A model generated the notes under the pieces. The model searched no databases. It worked only from the letters and a program-made list of their open reading frames with translations, and was not told where the DNA came from. A stretch of DNA of 32,699 nucleotides from positions 1 through 32,699 of the forward strand of contig DATFKK010000136.1 in the NCBI GenBank assembly GCA_035268685.1, read 5' to 3'. Made by a program: the position numbers and the translations under genes. Source of the stretch: Candidatus Krumholzibacteriia bacterium. Lineage in GTDB: Bacteria > Krumholzibacteriota > Krumholzibacteriia > JAJRXK01. This document shows positions 25,848-32,699 of the stretch, piece after piece; the stretch's first letter is position 1; each line of letters opens with the position of its first letter.

Positions 25848-26474
25848 CTACTTCTTCTTCGCCGCGCGGCCCGTGATCGACTCGAGGGCTGCCACCGCAG
25901 CCGGACGAGCGGCTTCGACGTCTTCTTCTTCACCACCGATGTACACGCGGCCGAAGCTGCCCACCGCTCGCACTTCCAGGATGTTGATGTGGGCGGCCTT
26001 CTCGGCCTCGTTCGCGGCCAGGGCCGCGTAGCCGGCGGGCTCGACCTCGAGCACGAAGAGGGTCTGACCCGACAGGATCAGGTTCCCGTGCCGCATGCGG
26101 TTGATCAGCATGCACTGGTGGTCGTCGAGGTGTCGCACGACCTGGTCGGAGACGATGCGCGGCTTCATGCGCTCGTTCTCCTTCAGGCCCAGGGTGTCGA
26201 GGATCGCCTGCCCCGCCGCGCGCACGTCGGCCTGGCTGTCGGAGTGCACCTCGAGCATGCCGAAGTTGCGTTCGACGATCTGCATGCCGGGCGTGACGTT
26301 CGTGCTCTTGAGCGCGATGTCCATCACGCGGTTGATCTCGATGCCCGGCGCGATCTCGACGAACAGGCTCGCCTGCCCCACGCGCGGGAGGAAGCCCTGC
26401 GCGATCGTCGCCTGGAACGAGGCGAACTGCGGCTGCAGGCTGTCGATCACGCAATAGGCCCGGAGGTCGACCAT
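25848..26474 (-). CDS. BMC-T tandem-domain shell protein, copy 1 (probably permuted type)
   Basis: Predicted 208 aa. ATG 26474 has GGGAG upstream and lies 20 bp after the fusion-enzyme stop. The sequence LRAYCVIDSLQPQFASFQAT, ASLFVEIAPGIEINRVMDIA, PGMQIVERNFGMLEVHSDSQ, INRMRHGNLILSGQTLFVLE, AGYAALAANEAEKAAHINIL, GSFGRVYIGGEEEDVEAA resembles, from memory, BMC-T proteins of the Haliangium ochraceum shell. The element order suggests a circularly permuted BMC domain pair, as in trimers that can stack and gate large pores. The C-terminus is lysine-rich (AAKKK). Confidence 0.9.
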   Translation of the reverse strand: MVDLRAYCVIDSLQPQFASFQATIAQGFLPRVGQASLFVEIAPGIEINRVMDIALKSTNVTPGMQIVERNFGMLEVHSDSQADVRAAGQAILDTLGLKENERMKPRIVSDQVVRHLDDHQCMLINRMRHGNLILSGQTLFVLEVEPAGYAALAANEAEKAAHINILEVRAVGSFGRVYIGGEEEDVEAARPAAVAALESITGRAAKKK

Positions 26475-26494
26475 GAACGTCTCCCTGTTCTGGA

Positions 26495-27838
26495 TTAGTC
26501 GCTGACGGAGACCTGCTGGGCCTCCTGGATGATGCCGATGCTCGCACTCGCACCGATGCGCGTGGCTCCGGCATCGATCATGCGCTTGGCGTCGCCGAAA
26601 CTGCGGATCCCGCCGGAGGCCTTGACCTCCATGCCGGCACCGTGGACGACCGAGGCCATGAGCGCCACGTCCTCGGCCGTGGCACCGCCCGAGGCGAAGC
26701 CGGTCGACGTCTTCACGAAGTTCGCCCGCGCGCGCTTGGACAGCTCGCAGGCACGGACCTTCTCCTCGTCGGTGAGCAGCGCCGTCTCGATGATCACCTT
26801 GCTCACCGCGCTGCCGTCGCGGCAGGCGTCGGTCACGGCGAGGATGTCCTTGTAGACGTCGTCGTCGTCGCCGCTCTTCAGTCGACCCACGTTGATGACC
26901 ATGTCGATCTCCCGGGCGCCGTCGCGGATCGCCTTGCGCGCTTCCATGCCCTTGAGGTCGGGCGTGTTCGCGCCGAGCGGAAAGCCGACCACCGAACAGG
27001 TGAGGACCTTCGTCCCGCGCAGGCCCTCGGCCACCCTCTTCACCCAGCAGGGATTCACGCACACGCTGCGGAAACCGTACTCACGTGCCTCGGCGACGAT
27101 CTTGTCGATCATCTCGCGCGTGGCGTCGGGCTTGAGGATGGTGTGGTCGATGTAGCGGGCGAGTTCGTCGGGAATGCGGCCGGGCGAATCGGGACCGTGC
27201 GTGAAGCAGCGCGCGCCGAGGTCGATGAGCCGGCGCGCGGCGTCGGGTGCGGTTCCGACACAGGGTCCCCCGTGGTACGCGCCGCCCGGCACCGACCCGA
27301 GGAGGCGTTGCAGTCGATCGACGATGCGGGCCATGTCGGCTTCGCTCAGACCGTCGAGGTCGACGCCGCTGACGCTCGGCGCGGAGGCGGTGGGCGCGGA
27401 TCCGGGCGACGAGGGCTCGATCATCCCCACGCGTCGCTGGTGCCGCGACTCGGTGCAGTCGGTGTTCAGGAAGGCGTCGACGATCTGGCGCGCCAGGTTG
27501 GCCCCGATCAGCCCGGCGCCGAGGGTGAGCACGTTGGCGTCGTTGTGCTCGCGGCCGTTGCGCGCGCTGCTCAGGTCGTAGGCCATGGCCGCGCGCACGC
27601 CGGAGACCTTGTTGGCGACCATCGACGATCCGATGCCGGCGCCGTCGATCATGATCCCGCGCTCGGCCCGGCCCGCGGCGACGGCCTCGGCGACCTTCCG
27701 CGCGAAGACGGGATAGTCGACCGCGTCGGTCGAGTCGGTGCCCACGTCGATCACGAGGTGGCCCTTGCTCCGCAGCGCCTCGGCGAGCGTCTGCTTGAGG
27801 GGGAATCCGCCGTGGTCGGCACCGATGGCGATCTTCAT
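26495..27838 (-). CDS. RpiB-like isomerase fused to deoxyribose-phosphate aldolase (DERA)
   Basis: Predicted 447 aa. Residues 1-141 are RpiB/LacAB-like ([54 protein letters not shown]). The catalytic Cys of E. coli RpiB (Cys66) is Asp65 here ([10 protein letters not shown]). A Ser/Pro/Ala linker leads to an encapsulation-peptide-like amphipathic helix at 159-181 ([20 protein letters not shown]). Residues about 225-440 are DERA with the aldolase residues Asp312 (EIDMVINVG), Schiff-base Lys376 (NFVKTSTGF) and Lys406 (VKASGGIRS). DERA splits 2-deoxyribose 5-phosphate into glyceraldehyde 3-phosphate and acetaldehyde, which the neighbouring dehydrogenase can convert to acetyl-CoA. What the RpiB half acts on is unclear. 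This is the first structural gene of the operon, 76 bp after the regulator. Confidence 0.95.
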   Translation of the reverse strand: MKIAIGADHGGFPLKQTLAEALRSKGHLVIDVGTDSTDAVDYPVFARKVAEAVAAGRAERGIMIDGAGIGSSMVANKVSGVRAAMAYDLSSARNGREHNDANVLTLGAGLIGANLARQIVDAFLNTDCTESRHQRRVGMIEPSSPGSAPTASAPSVSGVDLDGLSEADMARIVDRLQRLLGSVPGGAYHGGPCVGTAPDAARRLIDLGARCFTHGPDSPGRIPDELARYIDHTILKPDATREMIDKIVAEAREYGFRSVCVNPCWVKRVAEGLRGTKVLTCSVVGFPLGANTPDLKGMEARKAIRDGAREIDMVINVGRLKSGDDDDVYKDILAVTDACRDGSAVSKVIIETALLTDEEKVRACELSKRARANFVKTSTGFASGGATAEDVALMASVVHGAGMEVKASGGIRSFGDAKRMIDAGATRIGASASIGIIQEAQQVSVSD

Positions 27839-27914
27839 GGGTCGTTCCTCACCTTCGTGCGCTCCCTTGTCGATCTCGTGGCCGGGTCGCGGCGGGCCCA
27901 GGGCGCTCGTGGCG

Positions 27915-28301
27915 CTACCACACCCGCGAATCGTCGATCGGCTCCCCGCGCCGGGGCGGTTTCGGGCCTCGCTCCTCGACCCGTGGTCTCGCCGGCCCCT
28001 CGACGGCCGCTCGCAGCCGCGCGATCAGGGTCTGCAGAGCACTCCGTCCTGCTTCGGTCAGTTCGAAGCAGGTGACCGTGCGCCCGCCCCGACGCGAGTG
28101 GTCCCGCGCGAGATAGCCCGCGTCGACCAGCTTGCCGGTCTGGACGTGGAGATTGCCGTCGGTCAGGCCCGTCTCCCGCCGCAACGCCATGAAACTCCAG
28201 CTCTTACCGTCCTCTTCGGTCGACGGTGGCCGCGCTGCCGTGGCCAGGATCGCCAGCCGGGCCGGGGTCCCGATCATCTCGTCGACGTCACTGTACTTCA
28301 T
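27915..28301 (-). CDS. Winged-helix transcriptional regulator of the BMC operon
   Basis: Predicted 128 aa. ATG 28301 starts the conserved part ([20 protein letters not shown]); an upstream in-frame start at 28454 would add 51 unconserved residues. Residues 7-95 form a MarR/ArsR-like winged helix of the small PadR/HTH_34 kind: [20 protein letters not shown] with the recognition helix at about 44-63, wing [14 protein letters not shown]. The C-terminal 30 residues are basic and proline-rich. No ligand or metal site is obvious. It is the promoter-proximal gene of the BMC operon, and paired CTTC-N7-GAAG repeats lie at its promoter and start codon, so autoregulation is likely. Confidence 0.85.
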   Translation of the reverse strand: MKYSDVDEMIGTPARLAILATAARPPSTEEDGKSWSFMALRRETGLTDGNLHVQTGKLVDAGYLARDHSRRGGRTVTCFELTEAGRSALQTLIARLRAAVEGPARPRVEERGPKPPRRGEPIDDSRVW

Positions 28302-28310
28302 CGCGTGAAG
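28296..28310. promoter_or_regulatory. Operator candidate at the regulator start codon
   Basis: CTTC (28296-28299) and GAAG (28307-28310) with 7 bp between; the arms extend to CTTCA/TGAAG. The site covers the start codon of the minus-strand regulator gene and is centred 63 bp from a second copy at 28359-28373. Confidence 0.4.
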
Positions 28311-28358
28311 CCAGACTCCCGGAAGGGCAACCGCCGATGCCCCGAGGCTCGGCCAGTG

Positions 28359-28373
28359 CTTCTTACCATGAAG
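28359..28373. promoter_or_regulatory. Operator candidate over the BMC promoter
   Basis: CTTC (28359-28362) and GAAG (28370-28373) with 7 bp between. On the minus strand it covers the predicted -10 hexamer TAAGAA (28365-28360), a good place for a repressor. Confidence 0.4.
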
Positions 28374-28388
28374 TGAAGGGCTGAGCAA
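28360..28388 (-). promoter_or_regulatory. Candidate promoter of the BMC operon
   Basis: On the minus strand TTGCTC (28388-28383) and TAAGAA (28365-28360) are 17 bp apart, about 58 bp before the regulator start. The hexamers match the sigma70 consensus only partly. Confidence 0.3.
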
Positions 28389-28483
28389 GGGGCGAATCGC
28401 CGTCCCTGGCACGAAAACGGTCGCCGGACGACGGCGCCCGCGGCTAGAGTCCACGGACCGACATCCCCTCCGAGGAGCCGACC

Positions 28484-29746
28484 ATGTCCCGTCCCGCGAT
28501 GCGATCCGCCGTCCTGCTCGTCTGCCTGGTCCTGCTGGGCGGCTGTTCCCGCGGTTCCGGCGACGGCGAATCCACGGGCGAGGACCTGCTCGGCAACCCC
28601 GCCGTCACCGCCATCTCGTACTCCGGCCACCGCCTCGTCCCGCGCAGCGTGGAGAACACGCCCAGCGTGGAGCAGACCAAGGAAGACCTCCGGATCATGG
28701 CAGCCATGGGGATCGGCCTGCTGCGCACCTACAACACGACGATCTACCCGCACACCGAGCGCATCCTGCAGGCGATCCGCGAGTTGAAGGAGGAAGAACC
28801 GGGCTTCGAGATGTCCGTCATGCTCGGGGTGTGGATCCAGTGCGTGGACGCCTTCACCGAGAACGCCGACCACACCACCGGCGACACGCCGCACAACCAG
28901 CGCGAGATCGACGCCGCGATCCGGCTGACCGCCGAGTACTCCGACATCGTGGAGATCATCGCCGTGGGCAACGAGGCCATGGTCACCTGGCAGGGTCACT
29001 ACGTGCCGTCGAGCGTGATCCTGCGGTGGGTGAAGCACCTGCAGGAAGCGCGCGAACGCGGCGACATCCCGGCGAGCACCCTGATCACCTCGTCGGAGAA
29101 CTGGGCCGCGCTCGGCGGCGAGGAGAGCTACCGCAACGACGACCTGGCCGAACTCGTCACGCGCATGGACTTCCTGTCGCTCCACACCTACGCCTTCCAC
29201 GACACCTACTACAACCCGGCGTTGCGCTGGGTGTCGAACGACGAAGAAGCCACGCTGCCGTTGGTCGAACAGATCGACCTGGCCGTCGAGCGCGCGATCG
29301 GGTTGCAGAGGGACCAGGTCCAGGCCGTGCGCGACTACCTCGCGTCGATCGGCGTGGACAAGGAGATCCACATCGGCGAGACGGGTTGGGCGAGCATGGA
29401 CAACTCGTACTACGGGCCCGACGGCACCCGCGCCGCCGACGAGTACGTCGCCGGGAAGTTCCACGCCGCCGCGCGCACCTGGACCCGCGAGGCGGGCATG
29501 ACCTGCTTCTACTTCCAGGCCTTCGACGAACCCTGGAAGAGCGACGGCACCGCCGGTTCGGAAGGGCACTTCGGCCTGATCACCGTCGACGGACGCGCGA
29601 AGTACGCGATCTGGGACCTGGTGGACGCCGGCCTGTTCGAAGGGTTGACCCGAGGCGGGAATCCCATCGTGAAGACGCACGACGGCGACGAAGCCGTGTT
29701 GCTGGAGGAGCTGCAGGCACCGGTGGCGTTGAAGTTCCAGCCGTGA
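28484..29746 (+). CDS. GH17-like glycoside hydrolase lipoprotein
   Basis: Predicted 420 aa. ATG 28484 is preceded by GAGGAG at 28472-28477. The signal MSRPAMRSAVLLVCLVLLGG with Cys21 is a lipobox. The catalytic domain is a TIM barrel of the GH17/exo-beta-1,3-glucanase type: ISYSGHR (44-50), DLRIMAAMGIGLLRTYNT, proton-donor candidate Glu164 in VGNEAMVTW, LHTYAFHD, and nucleophile candidate Glu299 in HIGETGWAS. Such enzymes cleave or transglycosylate beta-1,3- or related glucans at the cell surface. It is divergent from the BMC operon, so it shares the regulatory region 28302-28483, but no functional link to the BMC is evident. Confidence 0.85.
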   Translation: MSRPAMRSAVLLVCLVLLGGCSRGSGDGESTGEDLLGNPAVTAISYSGHRLVPRSVENTPSVEQTKEDLRIMAAMGIGLLRTYNTTIYPHTERILQAIRELKEEEPGFEMSVMLGVWIQCVDAFTENADHTTGDTPHNQREIDAAIRLTAEYSDIVEIIAVGNEAMVTWQGHYVPSSVILRWVKHLQEARERGDIPASTLITSSENWAALGGEESYRNDDLAELVTRMDFLSLHTYAFHDTYYNPALRWVSNDEEATLPLVEQIDLAVERAIGLQRDQVQAVRDYLASIGVDKEIHIGETGWASMDNSYYGPDGTRAADEYVAGKFHAAARTWTREAGMTCFYFQAFDEPWKSDGTAGSEGHFGLITVDGRAKYAIWDLVDAGLFEGLTRGGNPIVKTHDGDEAVLLEELQAPVALKFQP

Positions 29747-29920
29747 GGGGCGTCGAGTCCGACCAGGTCCGGCGAAGCTCGTGACCATTCCGACACATCT
29801 CGACCGACGCACTTCGCTGTAGTCTTCCCCGCTCGTGCCATTCCGCGCGTGAGACGGGCCCCGTCCCGACTCGAGCCGTCGGACCGGCCCCGGCCCCCGT
29901 TCCACCGTGGAGACGTACGG

Positions 29921-30793
29921 ATGCCCAAGAAGATCCTGATCACCGGCTGCAGCAGTGGATTCGGCCTCGACGCCGCCAAGACCCTGGCGAACAAGGGCCA
30001 CCGGGTCTACGCGACGATGCGCGCCAGCGACGGCCGCAACGCGGCCAAGGCGCAGGAGTTGCGTGATTTCGTCCCCTCCGACGGAGGCTCGATCTCGGTC
30101 CACGAGATGGACGTCACCTCCGATGCGAGCGTCCGCGATGCCGTCGCCGCGATGGACGGTGTCGACGTGCTCGTCAACAACGCCGGCTACGGCTACGGCG
30201 GCCCGGTCGAGTCCTTCGAGAGCGAGGAGATCCTGGCCCAGCTGGACCTGAACATCGTCGGAACGGCCCGCGTCGCGAGTGCGGTCCTGCCAGGCATGCG
30301 CGAACGGGGGGACGGGCTGATCATCCAGGTCAGCTCGACCGCCGGGCGCGGTGCATTTCCCGGATTCGGGGTCTACCACGCGAGCAAGTGGGGGCTGGAG
30401 GGCATGAGCGAGGCCATGCGCTACGAGCTCGCCCCGCTGGGAATCGACGTCGTGATCGTCGAGCCCGGACCGTTCGCCACGAACTTCCTGGGCAACATCC
30501 AGCAGGGCTCACGGACCGACGTCATGGAGCACTACGCGCACGTCGGCGAGTTCTTCGAGGGCTTCCAGACGACCGTGAACGGGTTGTTCGAGAACGAGGA
30601 TGCGCCGACGGATTCGCACGTGGTCGTGGACATCTTCTCTCGGCTCATCGACACGCCGAAGGGCGAGCGCCCCTTCCGGACGATCGCCGGACTCGACTTC
30701 GGCTTCCAGGCCCTGAACGATGCCTCCGAGCCGATCCGCAAGGCCGGCCTGGAATCGATGGGTGTCGGCCACTGGGACGGCCCGAAGGCCTGA
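29921..30793 (+). CDS. Short-chain dehydrogenase/reductase (SDR)
   Basis: Predicted 290 aa. ATG 29921 with GGAG at 29909-29912 is preferred; an in-frame GTG at 29849 would add an unconserved arginine-rich leader. Classical SDR features: cofactor loop TGCSSGFG (8-15), NNAG (86-89), Asn111, Ser138/139, and active-site Tyr152 and Lys156 in YHASK. The arginine in ATMRAS (about 34) favours NADP(H). The C-terminal substrate region (PGPFATNFLG onward) is longer than in minimal SDRs. The substrate cannot be inferred. It converges with the DUF4395 gene across 26 bp. Confidence 0.9.
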   Translation: MPKKILITGCSSGFGLDAAKTLANKGHRVYATMRASDGRNAAKAQELRDFVPSDGGSISVHEMDVTSDASVRDAVAAMDGVDVLVNNAGYGYGGPVESFESEEILAQLDLNIVGTARVASAVLPGMRERGDGLIIQVSSTAGRGAFPGFGVYHASKWGLEGMSEAMRYELAPLGIDVVIVEPGPFATNFLGNIQQGSRTDVMEHYAHVGEFFEGFQTTVNGLFENEDAPTDSHVVVDIFSRLIDTPKGERPFRTIAGLDFGFQALNDASEPIRKAGLESMGVGHWDGPKA

Positions 30794-30819
30794 GGCGCTC
30801 TCGCGGTGTGCGGGCGGCG

Positions 30820-31506
30820 CTACCCCGCCGCCTGCGCGTCGGTGAGCCCGAACAGGTCGAAGGGCGGCTGCACGAGGTCGTCGTGGAAGACCGCGGCGAC
30901 GAGCACGACGTAGCCCACGAAGGCCAGCAGCACGACGGCCTGCGCCAGCGAGGACTTCTGGATCTCCTGGCGGTCCCGCACCTCGCAGACCTCGCCCGGG
31001 CAGTACTGCGCCTTCTCCTTGAAGATCGCCCGGTAGACCACGCAGCCGATGCAGATCCCGAAGGACGTCTCGAAGAAGAGGAACACCAGACAGATCAGGC
31101 AGATCAGCCCGGTGATCGGACTGAAGGAGTTCACCACGACCTGCAGCGCGAACATGACCGTGGCCAGGACGATCCCGATGATCCAGGCGAACTTCTTCTG
31201 CGCGGCGCCGACGTACTCCGGTGTCTGGTTGCGCACGATCCACCGACCCAGGATCAACGAGGGCGCGTAGCGCGGATTGACCACAACGCGGATCAGGATG
31301 TCGGTGAGGAAGATCGTGATCGCGTACTTCAGCAGCGTGAAGTCCCCCTGGAGCACCACGACCAGGATCGCGACGAACATCAGGACGAAGAGGATCCCGG
31401 CACCGGCGCGGATCTCCCGCTCGTTCAGGACGGGGATGTCGTAGCCGGGCACCGTCTCGCCGAACTGGAAGATCCCGTGCCGCGGCGGGCTGGTGGTCGC
31501 GCTCAT
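30820..31506 (-). CDS. DUF4395-family membrane protein
   Basis: Predicted 228 aa. ATG 31506 starts before the conserved region; a longer frame to 31626 is arginine-rich and unconserved. About five hydrophobic segments lie at 34-53, 58-76, 106-125, 130-156 and 187-207. The family pattern is NPRYAPSLILGRWIVRNQTP, EYVGAAQKKFAWIIGI and FFETSFGICIGCVVY, with a Cys-x2-Cys pair at the membrane (ICIGC) and another in CPGEVC. DUF4395 proteins are uncharacterised but often sit near thiol or sulfur redox genes. No such gene is adjacent here. Confidence 0.85.
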   Translation of the reverse strand: MSATTSPPRHGIFQFGETVPGYDIPVLNEREIRAGAGILFVLMFVAILVVVLQGDFTLLKYAITIFLTDILIRVVVNPRYAPSLILGRWIVRNQTPEYVGAAQKKFAWIIGIVLATVMFALQVVVNSFSPITGLICLICLVFLFFETSFGICIGCVVYRAIFKEKAQYCPGEVCEVRDRQEIQKSSLAQAVVLLAFVGYVVLVAAVFHDDLVQPPFDLFGLTDAQAAG

Positions 31507-31695
31507 GTCGGGTGTGACCTCGTCGTGGGGGGAAGGTGATGTGTCTACGGCGAGAGACCGGGAGAGTTTCGCGGCACGTCGACCGTCGGCGCGGTCGCCG
31601 AACTTCCGGCTCGACGCCGCCACCACAGAGGTTCACCATGGAACCCACCCCACGAGCGAACCCCGTTTCCTCCCGCCCAAGGAACGCCGACGACG

Positions 31696-32373
31696 ATGTC
31701 CGACTCCACCGACTCCCACTCGGCCGCCCCGCGCCCGCTCGACGCGATGCAACGGCGCGTGCTCGGCGTGCTCGTCGAGAAGTCGAAGACCACGCCGGGT
31801 GGTTACCCGATGACGGTCAATTCGATCGTCACGGGCTGCAACCAGAAGAGCAACCGCGACCCGCTGACCGCGCTCGACGACGCCGACGTCATGAACACGC
31901 TGAACGACCTGATCAACCTCGGCGCGGTCGAGTTGATCGACTGGACGGGGCGCACCGACAAGTACAAACACCTGGCCTACGACTGGCTGTCGGTGGATCG
32001 CGCGGAGCTGGCCGTGCTCGGCGAGCTGCTGCTGCGCGGGCCGCAGACGCTCGGCGAACTGCGGGCGCGGGCGTCGCGCATGGAACCGATCGCCGATCTC
32101 GACGCGCTCCGGCCCGTCGTCGATCGACTCGTGCAGCGCGGTCTGATGCTCGAGCTGACCCCGCCCGGGCGCGGGCAGATCGTTGCGCACAACCTGTATC
32201 CGGCGGACGAACTGGCGGAGGTCCGCGAGCGGGTGGCCAGCGGGCCCTCGGAGCGCCCGGCATCGCGACCGGCAACGGGGGACTCCGAGATCGCCGCGTT
32301 GCGAGCGGAGATCACGGAGCTGCGTCAGCGGGTGCAGGCCCTCGAGGAGCGGCTCGATGCGTATCGCGGTTGA
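31696..32373 (+). CDS. yceH: YceH-family (DUF480) protein
   Basis: Predicted 225 aa from ATG 31696. The conserved opening LDAMQRRVLGVLVEKSKTTP and YPMTVNSIVTGCNQKSNRDP, then LLLRGPQTLGELRARASRM, is diagnostic of YceH/DUF480. The fold is two tandem winged helices. The function is not established. The last 30 residues (SEIAALRAEITELRQRVQAL) form a coiled coil, a common add-on in this family. A following gene starts 92 bp downstream. Confidence 0.93.
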   Translation: MSDSTDSHSAAPRPLDAMQRRVLGVLVEKSKTTPGGYPMTVNSIVTGCNQKSNRDPLTALDDADVMNTLNDLINLGAVELIDWTGRTDKYKHLAYDWLSVDRAELAVLGELLLRGPQTLGELRARASRMEPIADLDALRPVVDRLVQRGLMLELTPPGRGQIVAHNLYPADELAEVRERVASGPSERPASRPATGDSEIAALRAEITELRQRVQALEERLDAYRG

Positions 32374-32465
32374 TACCGCGGGCGGGTGCGCAAGACGAAC
32401 GGGCCGCCCGCGTCTCGATCGGCGAGGACGTCCGCACGGACACCTCGCGCCGCGGAGGGCGTGAC

Positions 32466-32699
32466 GTGCACTTCGTGAAGGAGAGCATCCTGCCCGCGTC
32501 GGTGGAAGAGGTCTTCGCCTTCCACGAACGTCCCGACGCCTTCGAACTCCTGCAGGCCCCGTGGGACACGGTGGAGATCATCACGCCGCCGACGAGCCTC
32601 GAGGTCGGTACCCGCGTCGAGTTGCGCACGAAGATCGGCCCGGTCTGGATCCGCATCGTGGCCGAGCACGTGGCCTACGAACGCAATCGCTTCTTCGAG
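32466..32699 (+). CDS. SRPBCC-family protein, 3' partial
   Basis: The frame opens at GTG 32466 with GGAGGG at 32454-32459 and runs off the window after 78 codons. VHFVKESILPASVEEVFAFH, ERPDAFELLQAPWDTVEI, VGTRVELRTKIGPVWIRIVA and EHVAYERNRFFE fit the START/polyketide-cyclase (SRPBCC) fold, specifically small family members described as ligand-binding or cell-division-inhibitor-like. The ligand is unknown. The missing C-terminus holds the long closing helix. Confidence 0.8.
   Translation, partial: MHFVKESILPASVEEVFAFHERPDAFELLQAPWDTVEIITPPTSLEVGTRVELRTKIGPVWIRIVAEHVAYERNRFFE

Noticed and set aside
28445..28450. TAGAGT as a -10 element for the GH17-like gene
   Set aside because: No acceptable -35 hexamer lies 16-18 bp upstream, so I did not list a promoter.
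28298..30379. A long minus-strand open frame opposite the GH17-like and SDR genes
   Set aside because: Both plus-strand genes carry clear catalytic motifs and ribosome binding sites; the reverse frame has neither.

Overview
This is a GC-rich bacterial window of densely packed genes on both strands. Two proteins (1792-3987, 4086-5504) end in a FlgD-Ig/type-IX-like sorting domain. There are two Ser/Thr kinase/beta-propeller fusions, a TolB-like/TPR protein and many lipoproteins. Together these point to an uncultured FCB-superphylum lineage of the Krumholzibacteriota/Eisenbacteria/Latescibacterota kind. That placement is inferred from gene content; no rRNA or marker gene is present.

Layout. Positions 1-6688 (+) hold envelope genes: the 3' part of a TolB-like/TPR protein, a three-unit CxxC/calcium-repeat protein, a tandem SnoaL-like secreted protein and a TPR lipoprotein. 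Two back-to-back hairpins at 6731-6785 separate them from a convergent pair read right to left, a kinase-propeller (11443-8753) followed by a cholesterol-dependent-cytolysin-like lipoprotein (8671-6791). Positions 11686-13131 (+) hold an EthD-like protein and the AzlC/AzlD exporter. Positions 13140-14974 are a scar: an oxidoreductase remnant, a 5'-truncated IS1182-like transposase, and a decayed copy of the upstream kinase whose two deletions can be placed to the base or nearly so. Positions 15232-18472 (+) carry a STAND-type NTPase with a C-terminal PhoB-type winged helix, an exported truncated hemoglobin whose promoter has a Pho-box-like repeat, and a lipoprotein. A second kinase-propeller follows (18640-21336, +).

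Positions 28301-21361 (-) form one bacterial microcompartment (BMC) operon. In transcription order it encodes a winged-helix regulator, an RpiB-DERA fusion, BMC-T, BMC-H, BMC-P, a CoA-acylating aldehyde dehydrogenase, a second BMC-T, two more BMC-P proteins and a KAS III-like condensing enzyme. This is a sugar-phosphate-utilising (SPU) type metabolosome. DERA should release acetaldehyde plus a phosphorylated C3 unit inside the shell, and the dehydrogenase should convert the aldehyde to acyl-CoA. No phosphotransacylase or alcohol dehydrogenase is in the window. Two matching inverted repeats, CTTC-N7-GAAG, lie exactly 63 bp apart at the regulator's promoter and start codon.

The right end (28484-32699) has a GH17-like lipoprotein, an SDR oxidoreductase, a DUF4395 membrane protein, a YceH (DUF480) protein and the start of an SRPBCC protein. 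I saw no tRNA, rRNA or CRISPR array.
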